Origin: Maylandia zebra
Taxonomy: Eukaryota > Chordata > Actinopteri > Cichliformes > Cichlidae
NCBI RefSeq assembly: GCF_041146795.1
Contig: NC_135183.1
Location: forward strand, 15,147,840 to 15,211,839
DNA: 64,000 nucleotides
Direction: 5' to 3'
Under the pieces are notes generated by a model that did no database searches, was not told the DNA's origin, and saw only the letters and a program-made list of their open reading frames with translations. This document shows, piece by piece, positions 41,667-52,300 of this stretch; the first letter of the stretch is position 1; every line of letters begins with the position of its first letter. Position numbers and translations under genes: made by a program.

Positions 41667-42383
41667 AGGAGACAGGGTTCTCTCCAAAGAAAGGTTTTGG
41701 ATTAAAGACCAAGGACCATGACTGACAATATATTTAAAGTAGTTTTACACATTATGAAGCAGAAACTTATCTCCATATTACACAATATAGTTCAATTAAA
41801 AGCATTTCATAAAGTTTAAAGAGTTGGCAACAGAACATAACATCACTGCGAAGGTTTCTTTAAAGTTGGAGAATGGCCTAAGGGCTGAACTCTTACCTTG
41901 GATGCAAGCCAGTTTCACTATTTTGACAGAGAAACATGTCTATAGCTCTTTATATGAAAATATAAGAACTGGTGGTTGCCTGCTAGACCCTGAGCAGCTG
42001 GCTCCTTAGAGCAATGACCCAGCTCCCTCTGAACTCCTAATCCATCCAAATAAGCTGTGTCTGTGAGGTAGAAATAAAGTCTGCATGTGAAGTATGACCT
42101 CACATTGAGGAATTCAAACTTCATGAACAAGCCATTGTTAATAAGGAACCTGATCTGTTTTGCCCAAAGGCAAACTGTGTACATTGCAGTGTCACACTAA
42201 CGCCGTCATTTGCATAGTTCCAGTAAAAACACATGGATATCAACATCAGTCAATGTCTGTCAATCTGTTCTTCTCACTTTACTTTATTATTTTGTTATAG
42301 TTGATTGATTTCCATTTATATGCTTATTTCTGCTGTGTTATTGTTAATAGTAAAATTCCATACATCCATCTTCTTCCGCTTAT
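41667..42383 (+). repeat. Duplicated 0.7-kb segment, copy A
   Basis: From 'aggagacagggttctctcca' to 'catcttcttccgcttatcc' this is about 98-99% identical by eye to 45,816-46,538. It contains a 61-codon frame (41,824-42,009) with the same translation in both copies, but I recognise no protein and no splice sites. A Rex3 piece follows in this copy only. Confidence 0.85.
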
Positions 42384-43160
42384 CCGGGGCTGGGTCGCTG
42401 AGGCAGCAGCCGTCCTTCTCCTTAGCCACCTCCTCCAGCTTGACACCAAGGCGTTCTCAGGCCAGCCGAGAGATATAATCTCTCCAGCGTGTCCTGGGTC
42501 TGCTCCAGGGCCTCCTCCTGGTGGGACATGCTCGGAACACCTCACCTAGGAGGCGCCCAGGAGGCGTCCTTGTCAGATGCCCGAACCGCCTCAACTGGCT
42601 CCTTTCGTTGTGGAGGAGCAGCGGCTCCACTCTGAGCCCCTCCCGGATGGCGGAACTTCTCACCCTACTTCTGACAGTTTGCCAGAATCTCTTCGAGGCA
42701 GTCCGGAAGTCTTTTTCCATGGTCTCTCCGAACTCCTCCCACACCCGAGTTTTGCTTCAGCCACTGCTGCGTGCTGCTCGGCCTGTCGGTACCTATCAGC
42801 TGCCTCCAAAGTCCCACAGGCTAACCAAACCCAAAAGGACTCCTTCTTCAGCTTGATGGCTCCCCTCACCTCTGGTGTCCATCATTTGGTTCGGGGGTTA
42901 CCACCATGGCAGGCACCAACTACCTTGCGGCTGCAGCTCAGTGCAGCTCAGTGCAGCTCAGTGCAGCAGCCCAAAAATCGATCATCGACCTGCGGCCTAG
43001 AGCATCCTGGTGCCACGTGCACTTATGGACACTCTTATGTTCAATTATGGTGTTCGTTATGGCCAAACTGTGGTTTGCAATGAAGTCCAATAACAAAACA
43101 CCGCTCGGGTTCAGATCCTGGAGGCCATTCCTCCCAATCACGCCCCTCCAGGTCTCGCTG
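42345..43160 (-). mobile_element. Rex3-like LINE with internal deletion
   Basis: Minus-strand frames give RGAIKLKKESFWVWLACGTL and the following VWEEFGETMEKDFRTASKRF, then jump to RSRVRSSAIREGLRVEPLLL and the Rex3 C terminus, and finally a CATCCATC end. The reverse transcriptase core that should separate them is absent. A short GTGCAGCTCA repeat lies at 42,940-42,965. A further scrap of Rex3 tail is at 43,436-43,476. Confidence 0.65.
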
Positions 43161-43206
43161 TTGTTGTCGTTAATAGTAAAATTATTCATGAAAATTCAAA
43201 GACCTG

Positions 43207-43208
<2 letters not shown>

Positions 43209-43288
<80 letters not shown>
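43209..43288. repeat. (GT)n microsatellite
   Basis: About 39 GT units, followed by 'gaacagttggtatgccactg', which matches the flank of the (GT)n at 46,546. The microsatellite therefore belongs to the duplicated segment. Confidence 0.95.
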
Positions 43289-43289
<1 letters not shown>

Positions 43290-44234
43290 CAGTTGGTATG
43301 CCACTGATCTTGGCCTCTCTAATTGGTTGTGTGTGTGCGCCAGTGATTCTTCTTGGGGTTTTTTACATTTGGTAAGGACACACGCAGCACTTTCTGGACA
43401 GTTTGAATTATGAGGACAGGGTTGATGTCCTCAATCCAGGGCCGGGTCGTGGGGGCAGCAGCCCAAGCAGAAGACATGGCACGGGAGCCAGGGGAGCGCG
43501 CAGGGATTTATTGTTGGATTATTCTTTACCTCACTGTAAATAGACACATTGTTGTGCACAGAGTCCTGCATTTTGGGTCCACCTTCCCCACATCCCTACG
43601 GCTTGCACTGGCAAACCGTGACACTGATACTCTCTTTCTGGCCAGACACATGGCGGCACTTCTGCTATAATTTTGTTTGTATTTAACAAAATAAAAACGC
43701 TGACATAAGTGTACACAGTTTTTGACTGATAGTGAAAATTGTTTTTAAAGACCTTAATTTAACATTTCACTCAACAACAAACAAACCCTCCCTAACAAAA
43801 AAAGGAACTTCGAAGGCTAAATTACATCATATTTCTTCACGTCAATATACGGGCTGCAAGTAGGGGTGACGTGGGCTACAGGTGGCTTCTCGGACTGTGA
43901 GTTTGAGACGCCTGCTCAATTGATAAATTGCAGGATTTAGGTTATAAATACATGTTCATATTTATTTTACAATCAGAAAGAAAGAACAAGAGAAGGGAAA
44001 AGTGCAGGACAGACAGAAAGGTGACAGGTTCAGATTGTATAAACTACTACGAAACTGGCATTATATTTCCTGTTTGTGTTATTATTTGTTATAATAGGGG
44101 TACTAAATAAGGCGAGAGCTAAATTTAACCACAGTGTGGATAAGTTAGCACACTGGCCAAATGTGTGGCTCATGTGAATAAAATACCATTATGTAACTTA
44201 ATGAGTGAACTGTCTGCACGTTTCTCCTTAAGAC

Positions 44235-44430
44235 AGGGGTGTGGGAACTCCAGGCCTAAAGGGCCGGTGTCCTGCAGGTTTTAGATGTGTCCTTGATCCA
44301 ACACAGCTGATTTAAATGGCTAAATGACCTCCTCAACATGTCTTGAAGTTCTCCAGAGGCTGGTAATGAACTAATCATTTGATTCAGGTGTGTTGACCCA
44401 GGGTGATGTTTAAAACCTGCACAAACCTGA
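44235..44430 (+). mobile_element. MITE-like fish repeat, one end
   Basis: 'caggggtgtgggaactccag' and 'ccggtgtcctgcaggtttta' through 'gattcaggtgtgttgaccca' match a very common short palindromic fish repeat. The right inverted end has decayed to 'aaaacctgcacaaacctgat'. Confidence 0.5.
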
Positions 44431-44559
44431 TCCATCTAACTTGAGTCCTCTCTTTTCACAAGCTAGAAACAGAGTTTACCCCTCATGTGAAAGAGAAAGT
44501 AAAAAGTGAGCTGTTGGAGCTACTATCCATGATGTAAAGACCCATCAGGATATCCAAGA

Positions 44560-44890
44560 TGATGGCCCCATGTGATCAGCTACTTATTATATCTATAACT
44601 GGAAGTTTAGTAGAGGTTGGGGTCTGCCACACCAGGCAGGATGCCCATGAAATAGCACAGCATCTCTCAGCACCGAGTGAGATGTTAGCAGCCCAACTGG
44701 TCGCAGCAGATGGCCGCTCCTCCCTGAGCCTGGTTCTGCTTGCTCATAGGGGTTCATATGATTAGTGGGGTTTTCTCTGTTTACTGTGTATTATTGTAGG
44801 GTCTTGACCTTGTAATATAAAAAAAACCACCTTCAGGCAACTATTGTTGTCATTTGGTGCTATATAAAATTCAATTGAATTGAACTGAAA
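44560..44890 (+). mobile_element. Dong/R4-type LINE scrap joined to a common retroelement 3' end
   Basis: A broken frame at 44,600-44,690 (VGVCHTRQDAHEIAQHLSAP) recalls the zinc-knuckle block of the LINE at 22,485. From 44,735 the text is the common 3' UTR 'gctcataggggttcatatga' to 'tatataaaattcaattgaat'. Confidence 0.4.
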
Positions 44891-45499
44891 AAAACGGCTC
44901 ATAAATAGTTTGTCTAATGTGCGGTTTGGTGTGCATCGTAATTTCCCTTTCATGTATCTTTCTCTCCCTGCTAAAGTATTCTGTTCACTCAAATGTGAAA
45001 CCCACCTCTCATGGTTTGTAGAACACCCTTCTCTCCTTCTCTGCCGTCTGTCTGTCTTGGCTTCCTGCCTGTCCTCTTACAAACCCTACTTAGGAAATAC
45101 CTCCCCAGATCTCAAGCAATGCTTCTAAACTCACAACCCACAATAATTAGTTTCAGCTTCACAGCTCCACATAAACTATGCCTCACCCTTTCCACAGACC
45201 CTCCCTTACTATAAGTTTTAAGTTTAGTGCCAGGTCAGAATATACTTCTCTGTTGATATATTTTATAATTGTAAATAAACCGAGTGAACACCAGCTCACT
45301 GAAGCCGTAGAGAGCAGGCAGACAAGTAATCATGTGGAGTGTAAGAGTCCTTTTCAGGGAAGGTTTTGAGAAAATGGGCACTGCAGGACTCAGAAGACAT
45401 CAACATGAGGTTCCTGGCACACTTAATGAGTGAGGTAAATGAGGTATGTACAATTCAATTTTATGTTTACAATGCCATACGTTACCTCAATGTGCTATA

Positions 45500-45815
45500 T
45501 ATTGTCGAGAGAGCTCTAACAATCAAATGACCCACTATGGGCAACTGCTTGGCAGTGGGAAGGAAAAACTCTCCTTTTAACAGGAACAAACCTTTGGCAG
45601 AACCAGGGAGGTGCAATGACTGTGGCAATACAGAGTGGTGTATTAATGCATCATGCATCATGATAGGCCCCCAGCAGCCTAGGCCTATTGTAGCATAACT
45701 AAAGGAGGGTTCAGGGTCACCTGATCCAACCCTAACTACTCTATCAAAAAGAAAAGTTTTAAGCTGATATTAAAAGTAGAGAGGATGTCTGTCTCCCAAA
45801 TCTAAACTGCGATTC
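45500..45815 (-). repeat. Abundant fish retroelement, internal piece
   Basis: 'ttggcagtgggaaggaaaaa', 'agcagcctaggcctattgta' and 'taaaagtagagaggatgtct' are successive parts of the same common repeat whose reverse orientation is seen at 24,003-24,142 and 31,960. It runs directly into the duplicated segment. Confidence 0.5.
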
Positions 45816-46538
45816 AGGAGACAGGGTTCTCTCCAAAGAAAGGTTTTGGATTAAAGACCAAGGACCATGACTGACAATATATTTAAGGTCAGTAGTTTTA
45901 CACATTATGAAGCAGAAACTTATCTCCATATTACACAATATAGTTCAATTAAAAGCATTTCATAAAGTTTAAAGAGTTGGCAACAGAACATAACATCACT
46001 GCGAAGGTTTCTTTAAAGTTGGAGAATGGCCTAAGGGCTGAACTCTTACCTTGGATGCAAGCCAGTTTCACTATTTTGACAGAGAAACATGTCTATAGCT
46101 CTTTATATGAAAATATAAGAACTGGTGGTTGCCTGCTAGACCCTGAGCAGCTGGCTCCTTAGAGCAATGACCCAGCTCCCTCTGAACTCCTAATCCATCC
46201 AAATAAGCTGTGTCTGTGAGGTAGAAATAAAGTCTGCATGTGAAGTATGACCTCACATTGAGGACCTTCAAACTTCATGAACAAGCCATTGTTAATAAGG
46301 AACCTGATCTGTTTTGCCCAAAGGCAAACTGTGTACATTGCAGTGTCACACTAACGCCGTCATTTGCATAGTTCCAGTAAAAACACATGGATATCAACAT
46401 CAGTCAATGTCTGTCAATCTGTTCTTCTCACTTTACTTTATTATTTTGTTATAGTTGATTGATTTCCATTTATATGCTTATTTCTGCTGTGTTATTGTTA
46501 ATAGTAAAATTCCATACATACATCTCCTCCTGCTTATC
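45816..46538 (+). repeat. Duplicated 0.7-kb segment, copy B
   Basis: This is the partner of 41,667-42,383; differences seen include an extra ggtc near 45,887 and aattc/ccttc at 46,264. It continues without a LINE insertion into (GT)n at 46,546-46,604 and the 'gaacagttgttacgctacct' flank. A more diverged piece of the same sequence lies at 46,872-46,970. Confidence 0.85.
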
Positions 46539-46543
46539 CTTTT

Positions 46544-46545
<2 letters not shown>

Positions 46546-46604
<59 letters not shown>
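46546..46604. repeat. (GT)n microsatellite
   Basis: About 29 GT units at the end of duplicated copy B. Confidence 0.95.
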
Positions 46605-46606
<2 letters not shown>

Positions 46607-47178
46607 CAGTTGTTACGCTACCTATCTTGACCTCTCAAACTGGTTGAAAGATATACCACCGAAAGTATGTGAGAGCGTTCTTGTCTGTACCTGCATGTAA
46701 AAATAAGAGTCTTAAACCAGCAGTATGCTGATTTTATCTTTTTGCCTGAGGCTAAAACATTAATGAGAAGGACTAGCATTTTCATTTAACACACTACGCA
46801 TTGACGATAGCGTCCCTGGAGTCATTTGACTTGATTTATTTATTTTGCTTTATTTTGGAGAACGCCTTAAAGTGCCCAAAGGCAAACTGTGTGCATTGCA
46901 TTGTCACGCTAACACCGCCATTTGCATCATTTCAGTAAAACTTTATGGATATCAACATCAGTCTAAATGTTGATCCATGATTGAAATGGAGTATTTCACA
47001 GTATGTGTGTAGGCACCAGTCATTTGATCAAAATACAAGGTTCCAACAATGATATAAGTTCATATGAATTAATTTTCAGATGACTTGCAGATTTACAGAT
47101 GACTGTCCAACAACAAACTACAGAGATTACAAGACTACAGTATGAAATGGTGACATCATAGGCGCCATGGTCGATGGA

Positions 47179-48638
47179 CTCAAAACTAGAGCAGGGCGAT
47201 ATGGCCAAAAATATTTATCACGATATATATTTGAAAATTTGCGATAACGATATAACCGACGATATAATTGATGCGAGACAAAATACAACTCCACAACATT
47301 ACTAGCGCAAAAAGACAACCTTCCATTTATTTTCACTTAAACAAGAAGCTGGTTTTTATGTACATTAAAGCTTTATAAAAATGTAACAGTGCAAATGCAA
47401 ATTCCTTGCTGAAAGTTTAACCAAAAGGCATTTCCAGTAGAAATGGGGCTGACATATCCTGAGCATAACCATGTATAATATCCACTGAAGTTAAAAAGAG
47501 GTGCTTTGCAACATTAAACTGCAGTGTGCAGTACGTATTTTTCGGACCATAAGGTGCACGGGATTATAAGGCACATTAAGCGAAACAAAGCAGTCAGATA
47601 AATCAAACTTTATTAAACTCATTCTTCTTGCTTCCTCCACTTCTGTACCATTGATTCATTAATGTTGAATTCTCTGGCAGCTGCTCTATTCCCATGTTGT
47701 TGCAGTATATTAATGACTAACCTCGTATTGTGGATGGATTATCTCAGTTGTTCTCCTGACTGAAGTTTGGTCCGTTTACAGTATCCTGCCATGCGATTGC
47801 ATTTGTCTCTAACCATGAAGAACCTTCACGTTAACTTTTATAAGTGGAAAAGTGTTAGTGTTCGTCCTCCAGCTTCACTGTTTATGTTATGCTAACATAG
47901 CTGTGTCGCTAGCGATCACGTAGCACATCATTATATACCAGCTAGCCCAACTTCAGTAACCCTACAAACGTCACTGCTGTTTAGTTTCCTGTCTTCATTT
48001 ATGTTGGAAGTGATAGCAGAGCTGTACGTTTGATTTTTTTCAGAAATCTCTCCGTCAGAACATGCTATATCATGCTTAGGTAACTAGCGAAACTAGCGAG
48101 CTAACTTCCGCTAGCTTCCTGCTAAATTCTAACTCCGTTAAATGTAATAACTTTTGTTTTCATGGATGCCTGGAAGTTAAACTTTATAGTTACACCTGGT
48201 AAAGCAGCAATGCTGATCGTTTTATTAAAGATGAAAGAATTTAGACAGTTTTTAACTCTAAGTGATGCTGCAGTGTTGTTTGACCTGAAGCATACGGAGT
48301 TTAGGACCCAGATTACTCCCAGATTTAAGAGCATCTTAGTCCGACAAATACGACAATAACAACGGCCGCTTGCATGTTCTGCAAAAAAATGTGCTTTGTC
48401 GTGTATCTGACGGACAAACACCAAACCAGTTCCACATCACTGAAGTTGCACCATTTTTACAAACCAATTCTGGTTCATCTGTTTCACTCAACAATCGGCC
48501 ATGTGCGTATGAAAACAAAGGCACTGCGCATGCGCGTTTTACTCCCATTCTATCGCGATATTTCATTTTCCTATCGTTGCCTAACATTATACCGGTATTA
48601 CCGTGAACGGTATAATATGGCCCAGCCCTACTCAAAAC
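47179..48638. mobile_element. hAT element, 'gggctgggcgatat' family, copy 2
   Basis: Termini tagagcagggcgatat (47,187) and ggcccagcccta (48,630) are flanked by an exact 8-bp duplication ctcaaaac (47,179-47,186 and 48,631-48,638). The interior is non-coding apart from a nested pogo-like remnant. Confidence 0.85.
47530..47800 (-). mobile_element. pogo-like element remnant with helix-turn-helix start
   Basis: On the minus strand an ATG at 47,792 opens MAGYCKRTKLQSGEQ. After a stop the frame continues with LQQHGNRAAAREFNINESMV and then QKWRKQ. This is the N-terminal CENP-B-like helix-turn-helix of pogo transposases. It runs straight into an end-like sequence 'gtacgtatttttcggaccat' at 47,531. The catalytic part is absent. 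Confidence 0.6.
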
Positions 48639-48639
48639 C

Positions 48640-49317
48640 CCTATACATGAAACAGTCCCTCATCTGATATTGCAGTTTTCTTTTATGAATGTTCTAGATT
48701 GATGATTTGGCCACTCACAAAGTCTAAAGTCTCTCTCTCTGATAGTTTTCAGCCCAGTTGATCCTTTACTTGAATGTTAAATGGTAACAAGTATTTAGTG
48801 GAAGGCCAACATCTGGAATCAATCTGGCGGAATTAATTTTCCATAAACTGCACAAAGACAGTCAGGAAAACTCAAAATTCATTTTGCCAGACTCTCTTCC
48901 CAAAATCAAAGAACTTATTTAAATTTTACCATGGAAAACACTGAAAAAAGCTAAACTAGTTATTCATTTATCTTTTTGAAAAGTAGCCTCTTCTCACGGA
49001 ATGCCTTTGAAGTGTGCTTTAGGTGTGGATTACCTTTAAAATTATTGTGCTGATAAGACACACCTTTAACTCTCAAAAGTACATGCTGTACATGCTTGTG
49101 TTAAATAAGGACGCTAAATAGAAAGGGCCTGCACATCACAGAGTGTGTTGGCAGCACATTGTGAGGTAACATCATGTTTCCAAGCCCTATAGAGGGACGG
49201 ACTTAAACGTGATGTGGGTGTGTCTTTACATTATTACATTATTAGATTACATACAGCCCATCGGTTTGTTCTTTTTTGAAAACCTGACTCAACACATCCC
49301 AACGCGTCTCTGCACTC
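48640..49317. other. 5' flank of the desmoglein-like gene
   Basis: AT-rich single-copy-looking sequence. No TATA box with a clear position and no CpG cluster was seen. The transcription start is probably close to the ATG at 49,318. Confidence 0.35.
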
Positions 49318-52300
49318 ATGGCGGAGTTAAGACTACTACTTCTATTTTTACTGGCCTTAGTGAGTATTCAGTCTTAAACTATTATCACATTAACATGCTA
49401 GGGCATCCTTCTTCTTATTTAAAGCGACAAAACAGCACCATGAAGTGGTGCGGTCAGATATTATTTATTTTACTGCCTAACACAGATTATTATTTATATG
49501 CTACAATCAAAGTTGGCGGTTCGCAGATAACACAGTGTAAGGAAAATAAGAAAGCCTCGCCCAGCGTTTTGTTGTGGACTGAGGGATTTAACTGTACTAT
49601 TGTCATTACAGATGATGAGTTCTGAGGCCAAAGAGAAGAAGGTAAAGAAACTGAGGAGGAATCGGAGAGAGTGGATTCCTCCTGCTACAAAGCTGATGGA
49701 GAACATCGACTACACCCATTTGGAACACATTGCAAAGGTCTTCAGCTCATTGAAATCTTTATAGCATATACACATGTTATATGCACGTTATATTTTTAAG
49801 CAGTGGCTGAGTGGCTTCTATCACATCATTTGGTTATCTTCCGCTACTTTAGGATAGCATGTCATGAACATTCCTTTAAAAAAGTCCAGTTGTACTCACA
49901 GTTGAACACTTGAAAACAACCACAAGTCATAGGTTTGCTGTCAGTGCAGATTTCCTATTAAAAACTAATTGTTAAAGGATTTGCAAATCCAATATGATCG
50001 CAGTGATACATTTCAGGTGCAGACATTTGTAAAGTTCTGCATATACTCTTTCTTTTCAATAGTAAAATTAAAAGTTTAGACATCATCTATGTCTGTGCAG
50101 TATCTGTTGTACCTGCAGTGCTTTGGCATAGTTTTTGTATTATTACAAAAACAATTCCAGTAGAGAGTGAAAAACAGTTCTTGAACACATACTTGCTCTT
50201 GCTAAAAAGTATAACAAGGAATATTTAAGAAGCACCCCAACCTGACATCACTGTCTGAGACTTAAGTTCAACTTCAATAGTAGAACAATTTTTTACATGT
50301 TTACCATCTATTTTACCAAGTCTTACTATGTAATTTACAGTAAATGCTCCCCCTGTTTTATTTCAGATACGCTCTGATAAAGACAAATTTGAGATAGTTC
50401 AATATTTCCTTTCTGGAGAAGGGGCAGATAAAAATCCATTAAGCCTCTTTGTGGTGGACCGAGAGACTGGTTTTGTACGTATCACTGATCTGCTGGATCG
50501 GGAAAGCTGCCCATCCTACAATGTAAGTTTGTTTTGATGTTTGTTTGTTCATTTTTTCTTTTCTGTTTTTTACTCTGCATAGTTTTCTTTCACCATTTTC
50601 TCTATTATGTAACACCAAACAATATCATGGAATTCCATTCCTGGTCTCAGCTCCACTTCTGTGAGATACAGACCTCAGGGAACGTATCCACAGCAATCGC
50701 AGAAAAATAGAGTTAGCATTTTTGTATGGTTGAAGGAATGTACATTAGCTGCTACCATTAGCTACTAGCAGCTAAAATATATATTATGAATGTCAAACAG
50801 AAGTACAGTCATTGCATTTATTTCTGGCCTTTGTATTTCACCGAAACTATTAGAGTCAATCATTGCCATCCATTAGCTGGTGGCCAGGACTGCTGGTCAT
50901 ACTGCTGTTGGATGACAGGCAGCTCCAGCTGATTTGTCATTCTTACAATTGTAAGTCAGTCCCTTCTTCATGGCTTATCTTAAGCTTACACAATTTCTGA
51001 TTGCTAATAGCTGGTGATAGCTCACTGATGCCAATTTGCAAACTTGCTTTGCAGCTTGTTTTATGAAGTAGGCCACAAAACCAACAGTTTCCAGTCCAGT
51101 CTTTTATCACAACAAGTCCACATAAATCCAATCTAAAATCAATCCTCCTTCTGATAAAATGTAATTATTTTTAAAAGCAAAACTACTCAGGCCAGGTTAA
51201 AAGTATTTTCCTTTAAAATGTCCTTTTCTCTCACCGGAGTGTTTAATTTCAACCACCTTCAACCTGCCACAACTGTGTCCAATAGCCTCCTTCCTTCCTG
51301 TTTTTCTCCCTAAACTCATTCTTACTCTCCCCTTTATAGAGAAGGGCCCTATCGCACCAGATTAATACCAGATTGCAAATTTTACTGAAGAAAAGAAATG
51401 ACTTTTCTTCAGTAAAAGTTGAATTTTAAAGTTGAACTTGAAGGATCAATTTTAATCTTAGGCCATAGAACTCCAGGTACGATCTGAAATTCCGAAGTCA
51501 TTAATATAGTTTCTATATATAATTGTATTACATATTAAAAGTTACATTTTAAAACTATCTCAGTCTGTCATTCACAATTTACACAGCTATCAGGGATCGC
51601 TAGATACAGGAATGGGACCACGGCAGAGGATAACATCCCACTGATTATAACAGTCCAGGACCAAAATGACAATGCTCCTTCTTTTGAGCTGCATACTGGA
51701 AACATTAATGAGGCAAGCGAAAAAGGTAATGATGGATTTTAAACACAGTTTTCTATATGTGATGGGATACAAATTGCATTTTAGCTTTTATGGAGTTCTT
51801 GTGAGAAAATCCCTGAAATCTGTCCTCTTCTGAAGATATTTCTTCAGCCTAGGAGTAGTGAGATGATATTGCACGAGCAATAGAGAGAGGGGGAGTCATG
51901 ACAGACAGGGGAAAAGAAGAACAGAAGAACTCTGGGGTAGAAGCTTAACATTTCACAGACGACCTTCGACTTGCTTAGTCACAGCCGTCCGCATCATATT
52001 TACATCTTAAAAACTGTTAAAATATGTCTGCGTTCTATAAGATCCAGTTGACATTCATTTTGCGAATCAGCCTCTAACCTTCTTTTTTGTCGCATATAAA
52101 CACAGTCTGCATATATTATGTATGTGAAAGTTGTTTGTCAAATGATCATGTTGAGCTGTTGTGCTCCACTGCAGGAACCTTTGTCATGCAGCTTAAGGGT
52201 AAAGACAACGATCAAGCTGGAACAATTAATGCAGAGATCTCCTACAGCATCGTCAGTCAGAAGCCAGAAGGCACAGGTCACATGTTCCATTTAGATGAAA

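Noticed and set aside
41824..42009. 61-codon frame conserved in both duplicate copies (also 45,977-46,162)
   Set aside because: Conservation is explained by the near-identity of the duplicated DNA; there is no independent coding signal or recognisable protein.
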